Shown: positions 1 to 12,710 of the stretch, piece after piece
How positions within the stretch are numbered: the first letter of the stretch is position 1
Layout: the number at the start of each line of letters is the position of its first letter
Source of the DNA: Azadirachta indica
Lineage: Eukaryota; Streptophyta; Magnoliopsida; Sapindales; Meliaceae
Direction of reading: 5' to 3'
DNA length: 64,000 nucleotides
Assembly (NCBI GenBank): GCA_022749755.1
Contig: CM040448.1
Span: forward strand, 10,290,481-10,354,480
Program-made: the position numbers and the translations under genes
The notes under the pieces: model-generated
What the model saw: the letters and a program-made list of their open reading frames with translations, nothing else
What the model was told of the DNA's origin: nothing
Databases searched by the model: none

Positions 1-393
1 TTTTGGGATCATTTGCGGTTGTTATACCCATCTTATACCTTGACCTCCTGGATGAAATAAAATTATGTTGTACAAATAAAGTACAACAATATACAGTATC
101 TTCCTACTGGGTTGTACACAAAACAAATCTAATTGTGTTGAAAGATTCAATGCAACAAGTTGGCAATATTCATTGGTGTGAGATACTGTACACACTGACT
201 GTAATTTACATTTTACTAGTTCAAAGAGGTGCCAAATCTGTAAAAAATGTATTTACGGTAGGATATGTTTACACTGCATGGGCATGCTTGCTAAATATGA
301 TTGTAAAGGTAGCATGGACTTTAGATGGATTTTTTTATCGATAAATGCATTAAGACATTGAATATGTTATGTGGTAATGGGATACTATTTTAG

Positions 394-2745
394 GTTCATT
401 CTCACTGTGTTGGAGTGCATTCCACTAGAATGGCATTGCCACTTGAAATGGCAGAGGAGCCTGTTTATGTAAATGCCAAGCAGTATCATGGAATTCTGAG
501 ACGAAGGCAGTTGCGTGCCAAGGCTGAGCTGGAAAAAAAACTGATAAAGGTTAGAAAGGTAATATCTGTCATGTCTCTAAATTTTAATGCACATGTAAAT
601 TTATCAGTTTACATACAATGTACACTGTTCAGCACTTACCACTTCATTCTCTTTGCGTATCTCTTTCATGATTAGCAATACCTATGTTATAATACTAAAG
701 GCCATGAGTGAAATACGCTGCATACGACAGTTGCACTTGTAAATTGAGCTTTAACTATCAAGTAAATCCCTGTGCTGGAGAATGCAAGAAGCAGTTGCTT
801 GCCTTGTGATCTTCTGCAGAAGTATTGTTGCTCGTCCGGATAGAAATGATAAATGGATTGAATTAAAAAATGAATGCTGTCCAATTTCTCATTTCCAAAC
901 CACATGCTTCATTGATTGAGCAATATGTGATCAATCATATATATTAATTTAACTAGACAATAGTGGTATAAATATATATGAAATAGACATCAAAGAACAG
1001 CAGCTATTTACATTTCTTTTACCTCATGCTACTTGTGCAGGTGTTCTGTCTTTCTTTTTCATTTTTGTTTTGGCTCTGATAGGTTAGCGCTGAGTCTTAC
1101 ATGCATCCATCATGCAGAATCTGATTGAGATAAGAATAAACGTAGTCTTTGAGCTTGGAGGTTACTTTCAATTTTTAAGAGCAGAAGCAGAAAGCCTTTT
1201 TTTAGTTTTTATATGAAAGCGACTAAAAAATAGCATTGCCACTTGTGTATAGCTTGGTGTCATGTTTACTGGTTTTATTGGGGAAAGAGCTTTTTTATAA
1301 AAGTTATTGGAAACAAATAACAAAAGTGTTAAATATGACTTTTGATTGGGGTTGTTTAGTTGATTGCCATAGCAGTGGTTGCTTTCACGAATATTCATGT
1401 TGTATTAAAGGTATTAACAACTGACCTAATTTCATACTATTTCGGGATTACCTAGGATTACATGTGGTATTAATATGATTGATGGGAATCATGTTTACTG
1501 TCAATTTCCAAAAATGTCAACATGGAGAGGCTGTTATTCAGTTGAATGCAGTTGCTAATGATGTATGCTACAATTTCAGGAAAGGGATAGCTATAGTAGC
1601 CCCAACTCTTTGATGTTTAAATATGTGCAATATATTCGAGTTTGTGCAGCAAGCAACTTTTTGTTATGCATTCTCATGGTTTTTAGTTTTAACTCAACAT
1701 AACAACTTTTTACATGGTATTATACTTTGCTACTGGAGGGAACACATAAAAAATATCAATTCGATGAATAATAGCAGAGAATTCCCCATATTAACCCCTT
1801 GATCAACTTGTGAGATAATAAAACAAAGCAGGGAGGATAGTGTGGGATACGGAGCATATGTTACCCTCTTTGTTAAAAAGAATATTTGAAGGTTTTCTGG
1901 TATCTCTTCTCACAGAAGTTTTGATGCTTAAGTCATTCTGAGGAATGTTGCGAGTTTATTGATGAAACTTGCATATAAATTGCGTATTGTTGATGAGATT
2001 ATCTTTAACAAAATGCATTTGGTGTTTTTCGTAATTAATGACAATACCTTTGAATGCTGGAACTGCATTTCATCCCATGTTTCGTGTGATAGAATTTACT
2101 ATAAGCTGTGCTTTTCTTCTTGGGGTATATGAAATATTTTTCTTGTTAATATTTCAACTAAATGTTCTACAACCTGTAGACTTGTGCCAAAGAATGTGTT
2201 CCGTTTCCTTATTTTATATTTTTTCAAATTAATCATTGAAATCTATTTCCATCTATAAGTTGCATGATTTCTGCTTTCCTGTTGAACAGCCCTATCTACA
2301 TGAGTCCAGGCATTTACATGCTATGCGGCGAGCAAGAGGTTGTGGCGGTCGCTTTTTGAATACAAAGAAGCTTGATATTCAAGCTTCTAATGCGATGTCA
2401 AACCATGATACCAGCTCTAGTGTGCCTTCAACACAAGCCCCAAACTCCTCAAGCTCCGAGTCTGCAGCCACCCATTATTCCAGGAGTTCTGATTCATCCA
2501 CTGCTCACCGAGAAGCAACAGATCCCCAAGTCCAACCTGAACAGAGGGGCTCCAGTGGCAATGGAAAGACTTATCATGACGACAATGGCAATAGCAATGG
2601 ATTCTATCTGGACCGTCAGGGATTTCAGTTGTTCAAATATCACCCACTTTCAGATAATCTGGTGGAAGAAGGAGACTTCTCTGGGCAGCAAAGTGAAAGA
2701 ATTGTGGCAAATAGGGCTCAACACAGAGCCCTGACCATCAAATGA
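394..2745 (+). CDS. NF-YA: Nuclear transcription factor Y subunit A (NF-YA/HAP2), 3' part; 5' exons lie outside the window
   Basis: DNA-binding subunit of the trimeric CCAAT-box factor NF-Y, which joins the NF-YB/NF-YC histone-fold dimer in the nucleus. Two coding exons are visible: 394-558 and 2290-2745 (stop 2743-2745). Exon 394-558 follows an AG at 392-393 and ends at GT 559; the next follows AG at 2288-2289. The first carries the subunit-association helix ([20 protein letters not shown]) and the linker; the second opens with the CCAAT-contacting segment ([19 protein letters not shown]), so an intron splits the conserved core at a usual plant position. The C-terminal part is Ser/Asn-rich and disordered-looking. 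The reading frame is open into 394 without a start codon, and no convincing upstream exon lies in 1-393, so the N-terminal Gln/Ser-rich region is off the left edge. The paralogue number within the family is not certain. A miR169-like site follows in the 3' UTR. Confidence 0.93.
559..2289 (+). other. Intron of the NF-YA gene
   Basis: A 1.73-kb AT-rich intron with GT at 559-560 and AG at 2288-2289, interrupting the conserved NF-YA core. It contains only short open frames with no family resemblance. Nothing else is recognisable in it. Confidence 0.85.
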
Positions 2746-3260
2746 ACCTTCCTTCCTTACCGTGGTGAAGGGTCTCTCCAGCATTGCTAAAGGCATGAAT
2801 CTCTTATAGTGTGCATAGTTAGTAGTCACACATGATCCAGTTTGTATGAGGCAAACCTATAGTTCATGCCCTCCACAGATACTGCCATCTCATCTGATAC
2901 ATTTCCTTAACCACCGCAGTTAGTAAGAAAGCAAAGCTGGAGTTGTTGACCCAAAAACCGATTTGGAAGGAAAAAAAACCTTGTTAGTCACCATCGTTTT
3001 TGAGGCAAATCATTCTTGGCTTGGTTTTCATTATGTTCATTGGAGGGAAAGGAGGAAGACTGAAATAGTAGTAAGATTGTGTTGTTTAGTTTTCATTCTG
3101 TAACCGTTTTAACATTTTGCTTTGACGTACAAAGAGTGAGCGTTGTGTTGAAAGTCTAAAATGGACGTGAAGACAGAAAAGCATCGTATGCTCTTTCTTG
3201 TCCTCAGTACATGCAGTTTGTATATTATATAAACTTAAACCTTCCCTGTGCTTGATTAAT
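2746..3260 (+). other. Presumed 3' UTR of the NF-YA gene
   Basis: Sequence after the stop codon stays less AT-rich than the intergenic DNA up to about 3240, where an AT-rich stretch with TATATAAAC and TTAATATA elements could hold the polyadenylation signal. The exact end cannot be read from the sequence. Confidence 0.5.
3002..3022 (+). promoter_or_regulatory. miR169 target-like site in the NF-YA 3' UTR
   Basis: The sequence GGCAAATCATTCTTGGCTT (3004-3022) lies about 260 bases after the NF-YA stop codon. It pairs with most of plant miR169 (family sequence of the type AGCCAAGGAUGACUUGCC), with one clear internal mismatch, one G:U pair and loose ends. NF-YA 3' UTRs are the established targets of miR169 in plants, and the position and orientation fit. 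Cleavage is inferred, not shown. Confidence 0.8.
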
Positions 3261-5787
3261 ATATTTCATCTGCTACTTATACTAGCAAAAGTGATTTGTT
3301 CTAGCCGGCGTTCATGAAGTTTTTTTATTGCGATCGAGTTTATTAGCAATAAGAAGAGAGACAAAAAGAGGCAGACAAAAAGAAGACCGAGGTAAATCGG
3401 CAATGCTACTTCCCAAGCCTAAGATCAGCAGGGCCTGGATGTGATTAAATTAATTGATTCTCCCACTATTTCTTGTCATTTTTTTTTTTTTTTTTTGGGG
3501 GGTTTGGCCGATCAACTGTGTCGTTGTGGGCATATTAACATAGAATACTTCACCAAGATTATGTAGGGGACCATTGAGGTCGTTTTTAAAGTTCGTTTTT
3601 TGGCCTTAAAAAATAATGATATCAATTGAACTGATTCATGATTGCAACTCATATTAGCATACTACTTGCATGTATATGCCATTGGTGAGTCTTCAGAGCT
3701 ACAATTTTAACAGAATATATAAAGTCAGAGAAATTTTTAGACGGAACGAGCCTATTACGTTATTTATATACTCAAAATATATTAAAATGGATCAAAAGTT
3801 GCTTAATTTTATATAATGATTAAATTTAATGCGTGTAATTAAATTAATACATAATAATATATTATAATTAATATATACGTAAGATTTTTGTTGTTAAAAA
3901 TATTTAAATTCAATGATTTATAAATGATATAAAAAAATAAATAAAATTAAGATAACATTGATAATATCTATATATATGTATATATACTCACATTTTAAAA
4001 TTTGCTAATTACCGAGTAATAATCCTGACATAGAGAAAATATTTTAAATAGACAGACATTATTATTGAACCGGCCTATTTTATGAATTTCGGCCCATGTA
4101 TTGCAGAGTAGGCCCATTTCATTTGAAGCCCAAGGAAGACTGAGGGAATATGAAGAAAGGGTTGGCTTAATGGATACAAAGGAGTCGGCGGAAAGGAAAC
4201 CACAACGAAGCTTCAGATCTGAGAAGATGGGGTTTGTTTGTCTGAAATATGGCCCACATAAAAATTAAACAACTATAAGGATTTTGTCTCAAAATCGTGG
4301 GCCCATCCGCCGAGCACATTTCCACTTCTGCCGTCTAAAATTTCCAGTCAAATGTATGCGCTCTGTTTGACTGTCAAGCACATCAATAAAAATATTTAAT
4401 AAATATTTTAATATTTGGTATCTCTAACCTTACCCTATAATATACTTCATTATTAATTTTTTGAAAATTTTCAAAATAAAATTTGAACCGTAAATCTACT
4501 ATACAATTTTTAAATTTTTAATCGATAAAACCAGCTAGCAGGCACACTTTCACCTTTTTATTATTAAATTATTTGTTCGAATTTGTCGAAAATATCCCTC
4601 CCTCACAGAGAGGCGGCAGGCAAAGAATAATATTCTGCTCTGTCGATCATGTGAAGGAATGGGACCTACCAAAACAAAGAAAAGGGGACCTACCAACTTG
4701 AAGTTATAATTTCTTTCTGAGTCTCACACTCACCGAAAAAGTTCAAAGATTCCAACTTGGGAAGAAGAAGACTCTGTCACAACACCCCAACGTAACATGT
4801 TCTTTTGTCAGTTAAAAAAGCTAGAAGCTTCTCAATTTCAACCACTCTCGGACCAAATTGCACATACGTGGAGAAATACAAGCCTCAGAAACTCAACAGC
4901 TACTGTAACCGCTTTTTTCGAATGAAAATATAGAAAGTTGGAAAGAATTCTAAGCCTTGGTGGGTACATGTTTCTTTGCCCCACAAGGCCCAAACCAGCA
5001 AGGCAAAACCTGACCAATGACTGCCCGGCTCTCTTACCTTATAGGGAAACATAGAAAGAAATAGCTACAGCTACAAGTCTCTATCACTTTCATTTTAGGC
5101 CCTACCTATATATATTAAGCCTCGAGCATTGTTATAGCCAACTAAAGATAAAATCTTTTGGTTCCAGTGCCCTACCAATTTGGCATGTCTTTTTGCTTCC
5201 TGGAACCTTCTCACAACTGAAAACTGCATTAACGGCCACCTCTTTCTAATTCTAATAGTATCAACTGTCTACAGGACAAAAAGCTTCAGGTTTGCTTTTG
5301 GCTATGGTGATTCTCGTGAATTTTGAAAGCATAGCAGGTTATAGCATTTGGATTTTCACCAATCACCACCCTGATTACTAACCAGGTTAGCATATTTACC
5401 TGCCAACAACAAAGTTTACGGAGTAATTCATGACATCGTGACTTCAAAAGAAATATCTTACTCGTCAACATTCACTAATCATTTCCCCTCCATGTGTCTC
5501 ATGGTTCAACATTTACCCCACAGTAATTCTTGCCGCAGAAATCATGAATTATCTATCATTGCCCATGCAGGGAATATAATTGTTTAAACACTACAAGTCA
5601 GTTCTGTTCTAAAACAAGCCAAAGAATGCTGTGGTGAAAAAATAATAGCAATAACTTCAATGTCATAGTCTTATGGAATCACAAACTATTGCTTCATTAG
5701 GGTTCCCCTTTTTAAGTTACGTAAAATGAACTCAGAGAAAAATTTTTAAATGGGAAACCATGTTAGTATCAATGAGATTGGGAACCA
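3261..5787. other. Intergenic region between the NF-YA and guanylate kinase 3' ends
   Basis: The two genes converge here. The right part (about 5300-5787) probably includes the guanylate kinase 3' UTR on the minus strand. The middle (4070-4310) holds a cluster of GGCCCA/AGCCCA motifs followed by a small open frame, listed separately. A T-run lies at 3481-3496. The AT-rich stretch 3740-4020 shows nothing recognisable. Confidence 0.6.
4094..4268 (+). promoter_or_regulatory. Site-II (GGCCCA) cluster with a 32-codon open frame behind it
   Basis: Between about 4094 and 4132 there are two GGCCCA motifs and one AGCCCA motif within 40 bases, the arrangement seen in TCP/site-II promoters of plant housekeeping genes. 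A short open frame (ATG 4170-4172, stop 4266-4268) follows on the plus strand, starting MDTKESAERKPQ, with no family resemblance. Further GGCCCA motifs follow near 4252 and 4300. This could be the promoter of a small gene or a relic of a lost first exon. Evidence is compositional only. Confidence 0.25.
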
Positions 5788-8286
5788 TTAGCTCAATTTA
5801 TTGACCCCATTTAAACCATCTGAAAATGAATCAACTGTATAAACTTGAAGCCCTCTAGTCCGTCCAGGTGCTCCGGCTTTGAGTGAGGATATGTCCAAAA
5901 CAATTCTGTAGTACATATAACTTTTGTTTAGTTGATAATCTAATCATTCAAGTATTGCATCAACCCAAAGAAAGAAAAAAGAACACTTACAAGTTCTTTG
6001 ATGCTTTTCCTAGTTCTGCAGTGCCACAGTTTATGATGATTTTGTTATCAACTTTTGATACTGGATGGTCAGCTGGCAAATCTATCCCTTTGGGACCTGA
6101 AATGGCATATTTAGATTTATCAAATTAGAATTTTAAGGCAAATAATATCTAAGAGCTTAGGGCTATTGAGCGACTTTCTTACATGTTTGATGGTTTGCAA
6201 CTGTACTCCCATCAAGTCCCAGGAGTTTCTAAACAAACCACGGATGTTCATTCAGGATATGAAAGCCAAAGGAAATATAAAAGGATTCACAAAATATGTA
6301 TGAAGCAGCGGTAAATTACCTTAAGGCTCTCATAACACTCTTCAAGTTTATCATTACATAGAATATGATCAAAGATGCCAGAGGATTTCCCTTGCTCAAT
6401 TTCTGCCTCGGCATTTCTAAGTCGTTTTAGGATCTGTTCTTCTGCCTCAGTCCCCCTGCTTACAATATTTAAAATTGGAACCAGTGCAGGAAACAAAGGA
6501 AATGACGTATGTCAAACTATGTAAACCATATTTACCTTGCACGGAGGCGCTCCTCAAGCTCCTCCATTGAGGGTGGACAGATAAAAATGAAAATGGCATC
6601 AAGAGTACTAGCCCTCACAGACCTTGCCCCTTGAACGTCAATGTCAAGAATGCATCTCTACAATAAAACCAGAAAAAAAACATAAGCATTGCAGTTACCA
6701 ACTAAACAAGACTTCACTCACAAGAAACCCTTAACATTCCTTTTACAATTACCCAACCTAAAATTAAAAATCAATTTCATTTTTAAAGGTCTCTGAATTC
6801 CCTACAGTACTTAAGCCTCATGCCATACTTGTAAGAAAATGAAAGATTTGTAGCATGTGTCCTTTGATTTCAAATAAAAGAAAAATAGTTGCAGTCTGGT
6901 CAAATCTGTTCCTACACATCCACTAGATATATGCATACTGTGATTGGGAAATTTAACAGTTCCTATTTCACTGCAACTTAATCATAGATGAAAACAGTTC
7001 GTTCATGCCTACTATTCTGATATAATCATCAAACTTTTGTGCTTGATTAACAATCCTGCAGATAAAAAGTACATGGATAGTATGTTTACCTTTCCAGCAT
7101 CAGCTACCACCTCAACAGCTTCAACACTGGTGCCATAAAGATTTCCATGGACAGAGGCAAACTCGAGGAATTTACCATCTTTAATATCTTTCTCCATAAC
7201 ACTTCTCTCAGTAAAGTGGTAATGAACCCCATCCCTCTCCATGCCCCTCGCTGCACGGGTTGTGTGGCTAACAGAGAATCCAAACATGGATGGAAATTCC
7301 TTCATGAGCATGGATATTAATGTACCCTTGCCTACCCCAGAAGGGCCACTAATAACTACCGGCTTCTCATTATTGCCTATCACACCTTTACTCCAGGCAA
7401 CAACCTCAGCCCCCACCATTTTCTTCTGCTCTCTAACATATGGGGTGTCCACCTGCCAATATTTGTTTAAATCAAACAATTTCATAAAAAGAATATAACA
7501 AATCACAAGAATATTAAAAGATGCTGCATTGAATTATTAACTTAAAAAACCAAATGAATTATGCATAAGAATATGCATAACACATGCTGGGTCATTTTAC
7601 CTCCAGAAACCAAAAAGAGTCCTCAGGGCTAGAAGCCTTCTTGATAATCAATATTCGATCTCCATTAAGGAGTACAGCCGAATGGCCTTTACATGGCTTA
7701 GGTTCTATTCCCCGCACAGCAGGAATCACCCTGCAATATTACCGGAAATCAATGAACCAAAATACAAAGCCTAAACCTAAAGGAAGGACATACATAGCTG
7801 GAGCTACAATCTCACCATTTGCCGGTAGATTTGTCATAAATCTTAACTCCAATTGATTCATCAGTCCCATCAATCACATACTGTCAAAAAATTGTGCAAA
7901 AAATCTTTGACTGGTAAGATGATTGACATGATGAACGGCTAATTAACAGAAAGGAACTCTTAAAAGAGAAGAATTAACGTAGCAAGTTATCTTACTGTTT
8001 TATCACCAATGACAGTGGTTGTCTCAGAGCCTTTGGATTTTAAACTGAAGCCAGCACACTGAAATCCATTCCCGTTCTGCAGATCATCCACAATGAATGC
8101 TGGAGCTTTTCCCTAATGACCACAAACCAAAAAATACATTATCGCCAAAAAGCAAAGCAACCATTATGATCCTTTATTTGGAACAATTATAGAACTGAAA
8201 TCGAGCAAAACTAATTCTTTCTGCAATATATTTTTTTTTAATTTGATGCGAGGAGAGCAGAAAAACAATGACAAAAAGCTCACCAT
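5788..8286 (-). CDS. GK-1: Guanylate kinase with plant N- and C-terminal extensions (GK-1 type)
   Basis: Phosphorylates GMP to GDP with ATP, in the cytosol/nucleus for this plant type. Coding exons on the minus strand: 8286-8284, 8112-7996, 7880-7816, 7730-7601, 7452-7090, 6657-6536, 6455-6320, 6228-6183, 6096-5991, 5905-5788 (stop 5790-5788). All junctions are GT-AG and phases close to 1206 bases, 401 residues. The kinase P-loop GPSGVGKG falls at about residues 141-148, followed by the GMP-binding part ([18 protein letters not shown]) and the lid/C-terminal region ([12 protein letters not shown]). About 105 residues precede VDTPYVREQ, a plant-specific beta-rich extension. The C-terminal extension ([17 protein letters not shown]) matches plant GK-1 proteins. 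Start: the ATG is the last three bases of an otherwise untranslated exon, with an in-frame TGA upstream; Arabidopsis GK-1 begins MGEAPAF and this one MGKAPAF. A shorter form could arise by reading past donor 6182 to a stop at 6165-6163. Confidence 0.95.
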
Positions 8287-8910
8287 GGAGAATCTATGCC
8301 TCCAATACAGGATTCACCCTGATAAATACAACATAGAGATACAAAATATCAAATCAAAAGTACACATATATATCCTGGATCTAGCAATAATACAATCTTG
8401 AAGGGACATAAAGAGAAGAGGTTACATAAAGCAATACAACCCCATGTCTGAACCAACAAAACTTTCAGCAAAAATCCAAACTTGAGATCATAACATCAAA
8501 ATATACTTCGAAGATAGAAACCCAAATGTCCAAAACCATTACCCACATAAAAACCAAAATATCCTTCCCCTCCTTCAACCCCACAAAAATATAATAATAA
8601 CCAATATTGTTTTCCACCCGAATTCTCCCAAAAAAAATCATCTCTTCATAATAAAAAACAGGACGATAGCTAAAAAAAAATCAGCTTGCAAGAGAAGATA
8701 ACCGAAGAATGAAAGAAAAACCTCGTAAAACCAGCTAAAATCAACGGATCAAGGCAACCATTGTTATCGGAAAACCAATGCATCAAAAATCATAAAAACA
8801 AAAAACAGAAAGATAGACAAGCCCGTGTTCTTACCTGGGTTACAAGCAGAAAACTCCGCCGCTGAACAAAAAAAACAGAAAAAAAAAAAAAAATGCTTCT
8901 GCCCTCTTCT
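8287..8910 (-). other. 5' UTR exons and leader intron of the guanylate kinase gene
   Basis: Exon 2 (8318-8284) carries 32 untranslated bases and the ATG; it follows an AG at 8320-8319. A strong donor (CCCAG/GTAAGAA) at 8834-8833 ends the upstream non-coding exon, so a leader intron of 516 bases spans 8834-8319. The transcription start is not visible but the TATA box below suggests near 8900. Confidence 0.65.
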
Positions 8911-8934
8911 TCGTCGTCCAACCACACACGTATA

Positions 8935-8942
8935 TATTTATA
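8935..8942 (-). promoter_or_regulatory. TATA box candidate of the guanylate kinase gene
   Basis: The minus strand reads TATAAATA here, a consensus TATA box, about 100 bases upstream of the first donor site at 8834. It would place transcription start near 8900-8910. An alternative, TATA-less start further upstream (9000-9180, GC-richer DNA) cannot be excluded. Confidence 0.45.
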
Positions 8943-9412
8943 TGACGCAGAAATAAAGCAAAGAATAAAAGATTGTCGCTTTTGCAACCAGAAGTTACGA
9001 GGCAGGGGAGTGTGGGTCGAATCAGAACAAGACTTGGTATTGAAAAAATCAAAAAGAATGAATCGAAGAGAAGTTTTAAGTTGTAAGAAAATATTGAGAT
9101 GAGCCCGGCATTTAAAGCAAGAAAGAGCGGTGGCTTTTGGGTCGCATTCAATTCAGAGATACAAAGCAGACCAGACCGAACCGGCTCTTATTCCTTTGTG
9201 GGGTGCTTGTGAACCTTCTCTCTTTTTGTTTTTTTTTTTAAAAAAAAATTTAATTAATTTCTTAAAAAAATATTTCAATTTTTTTTTCTAGGGTTTTGTT
9301 GGTTGCTTGCGGGTCTATTATTGCTATCATGTATTTATTTATGTGATGGGTAACGGAAAGCAAAGGAGTCGAGATTCTATTTCAGTGGGAGAATGACACG
9401 TTTCTTACTGAG

Positions 9413-9790
9413 TAAGGCCTTGTTTGGCAATTGTGAGTATTGGATAGGCAGATGATAGATATATCCTATTCCTTATTTATGTATCTCGTTCTTCTAGCAT
9501 ACGATTATCTTTTTTTTTTTTTAAATAAAAATAACTTTAATTTATGAGTATATGAAATATATGTTTAAATTTAATTTTTTTTAAAAAATGATAAATAAAA
9601 TTCTCATTTATAATTGCATAACAATGATTTTAAATATTTGAGATGTAATAATTCTACTGAAAAAAATATTAAAAACAAGAATGATAAATATATTACAACC
9701 TATCCAATGCATTTAATTTAAAATTAATCAATTATAAAAGTTCCTATAATTAAAAAAAAAAAGGTATTATACATGTGTCATACAGTTATT
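9413..9790. mobile_element. MITE-like fragment with subterminal inverted repeat
   Basis: The left end (GGCCTTGTTTGGCAATTGTG) resembles the ends of many plant hAT-type miniature elements. A subterminal block ATTGGATAGG near 9439 recurs inverted near 9700 (CCTATCCAAT), giving an imperfect hairpin-like element. The right terminus has decayed and no target duplication is clear. Confidence 0.35.
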
Positions 9791-12679
9791 ATATGATTTC
9801 GTTTACACCGTTCTACCTAAAAGTTAATTTAATATCTTCTATGAGTCAAATTCACAACATTTAAATTCTAATTTCGTTTTCATTTTGCTTATTATTTTCA
9901 AACTGCATATTTATATAATTTCATTTTCAATAATTTCAATTCAAAATTTTCCCATTAGTCCCCGCGAAACACTTTATATTGAATGAAAATGAAGCAAAAT
10001 TGTACAAAATAAATGAATTAGGGTGCGTGTTGGTCAAGTTATAGTGAGAGAGACAAAAACCAAAAACAAAAAACAAAAAAACAAAAAAAGAAAAAAAGAA
10101 AAAGAAAAAAAGAGAAGCAATTGTTGGAATGTGGAAATTTGCAATAATGAAAGGAGTAGAAATTGAATGGGAGGTTCTAGGAATCTCATTTCTTCTAATT
10201 GACTAATTCTACAAGAAATAAAAATATATAGTACAAGTTTTGGATGAAGACTTGAAAATTCTCTTCCCAATTGCATGTGGTTAGGTTCAATGCAATTAGT
10301 CGGTGGAATATGGACCCAAATTTTGTCTAAATCAACGAGACCAAAACCTAATTCGAGGTGTTACATTGTCAAATTGAATTGGACAAATTCATCTATTTAT
10401 CAATCACAATCCTCATATTTGTTACATATACCAAACACAGCTGTAATAAAAATATGAAAAAAGATAAATATTTAGTAGGCGACAATTTACCCACGAGATC
10501 TGTTGAATTTTATAAAATATTATCCGATTGCTACAATTTATTAAAAAAATTATATTATAGTCTTCACCCAGATATATATATACATAGTAATGATCAATAG
10601 TTCTTTTACTTTATATAATTTCTTATATTATTTATAATTTATTAGATTTATCATCTATATATTTTTAGCAGTTGAGGTTAAATATAATGTATTCATAAAA
10701 TTTGAATATGTAATTGAGAGTACTTTTGAAAAGTTGTTGTTATTATTTAAATAATAATCTTGCAAACATATTAATCAACATTTATGAAAGAATAAAAATA
10801 TATGTATGTTTAGTCCTAATGAATGTGTTTTTTTAACAAAATTAATTAAAATTGTGCGATTAAATCAAAATAATATAGTCAACATAAAAATAGCATGATC
10901 TATCTATTATAATATTTAATATTAGTGGACAAATCAAATGATTTTTTATTTTTATTTTTTTGCTATAATTAGTTAAAAATAATTATTTAAACAATAATAA
11001 AAGATGTGGATGGTTTGACAAATTTCAGAATATTTATTGAGAAATTAAGGATAAAACTTAAGTAGTTTTTTTTTTTATATTTTTGGATACTAAATATTAT
11101 AAAATAAATAAATAAAGTACTTTTAATTATTTAAATAGTATTTAAAATACTTGTCCTATGAGAAATAAAGCATTTTTATTGACAATTTCCAAAACATTTT
11201 AGACACAGCAACAGAATCTTGTAATGGATATTCTAATATGCTTATCCTTAGATAAATTAAAGTAATTAATCTTAACACTTTTGTTTAATAACCTATTTAT
11301 TACTTTTCATTAGTGAAGAATTGGTCTATTCACTTTTGACCCAAGACTTTGAACTTTCAATCGAGGTTATCTATAACAACTTTTTTTTTCTTTTTAAATA
11401 ATTTTTTTTATTAATCCGATAGTGAAATTGTAGAATTTATCATCTAATTAATTAAAAATTACTTTACTCCTATTATTCCATCTCACTATCATCAATTAAA
11501 CTAAATAGTAGTTAAATAATAATATTTAATTATTATTATGATTATGATTAAAAAAAAACTCTTAGATTTATAAAATAATGCTAATGTATAAATAGTAAAA
11601 TTAAGTTCAATAAAATGATCATAATGTAAAGTGAAGGAATCATTGTTCATCAATTGTAAGCAATACTTTTTGATTTGAAAGCTAGAATGCTTTCCAACTT
11701 TTTTTAATCCTCAAAAGCAATAAAATTCATATTTGATTTTCTATCTCTTTCTCTCTTTTCCTATATATCTTCACTTTCCTCTTTAGCCTTTCGGCATTTG
11801 TTTATTCATTAAATTCCTTTCTAACTTTGCCCACCAATCAAATCTCTCACATTGTTGTGCAACTAGAAATTTCAAAATTCTATACCTTTCTTGTTAATAA
11901 TCTTACAAGTAAACTAAATTAAAATTAAAATACAAGCCGTTGAAATGAGATATGACTCGTTAAACTTACAAAATAAACCGAGAAACTTAAAATTTTAACT
12001 TTCGAAATAAAAATTTATCGTAGTCTTAAACCGTTTTTGTTGAATAAAGAATTTAATATTTAATTTTATAGTGTAGAATAAATTTATATAAAAAAAAAGA
12101 GAGAAATTTATTGACTTTGGGATACCTTAAATTGACAAATCTTCTAGTATCATTGCATATATTATCAATAAATGTAAATGGCAAGTGGGTTTTGGAATAA
12201 AGTGAAAGATTGCAAACAAGACTTTATTATATACACCATCCTTATCTTATAGCAAATAGAACAAAAAATATGTCGGCAAACCCATGTCATTTTTAGGGTT
12301 CTAGATTGGCTTTAGTTGTAACGATCTACTTTTTATTTGAACATTTATGACTATGACTACTTAACCGCTAATATACAAAAATTAAATTATTTCATTTCTT
12401 TTCCTTTTTAAATGTGCATATTTAGTGGGTGACGAATGTGTTGGAATTGATACTAAACTGTTCTATTAGGGAACAATTTAGATTTTTCCATTCAAATTAA
12501 ATCAAGTCTCCTATAATTATTTATATAGAGAAGGAAAAAGACAAAAAGTAACCCTTAAATTTATAAAAATCGGGATAAAGAATCAAACATTTGATTTCTT
12601 ATACTCAACCGAATATTTTCCTTATATGTGACTTGAGAGAGATAACAACTTTATCTTTGAGATATGTAAAATAAGTTGT

Positions 12680-12710
<31 letters not shown>

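Noticed and set aside
1..393. Open frame 3-344 as an upstream NF-YA exon
   Set aside because: It shows no NF-YA N-terminal character and is not in phase with a donor joining to 394; it reads as intron sequence.
8790..9151. Overlapping open frames around the guanylate kinase leader
   Set aside because: They run through the A/T-run leader exon and promoter, are rich in Phe/Lys homopolymers and have no family resemblance.
10034..10276. Minus-strand frame rich in Phe/Leu/Ser
   Set aside because: It is the translation of an A-rich low-complexity tract, not a membrane protein gene.
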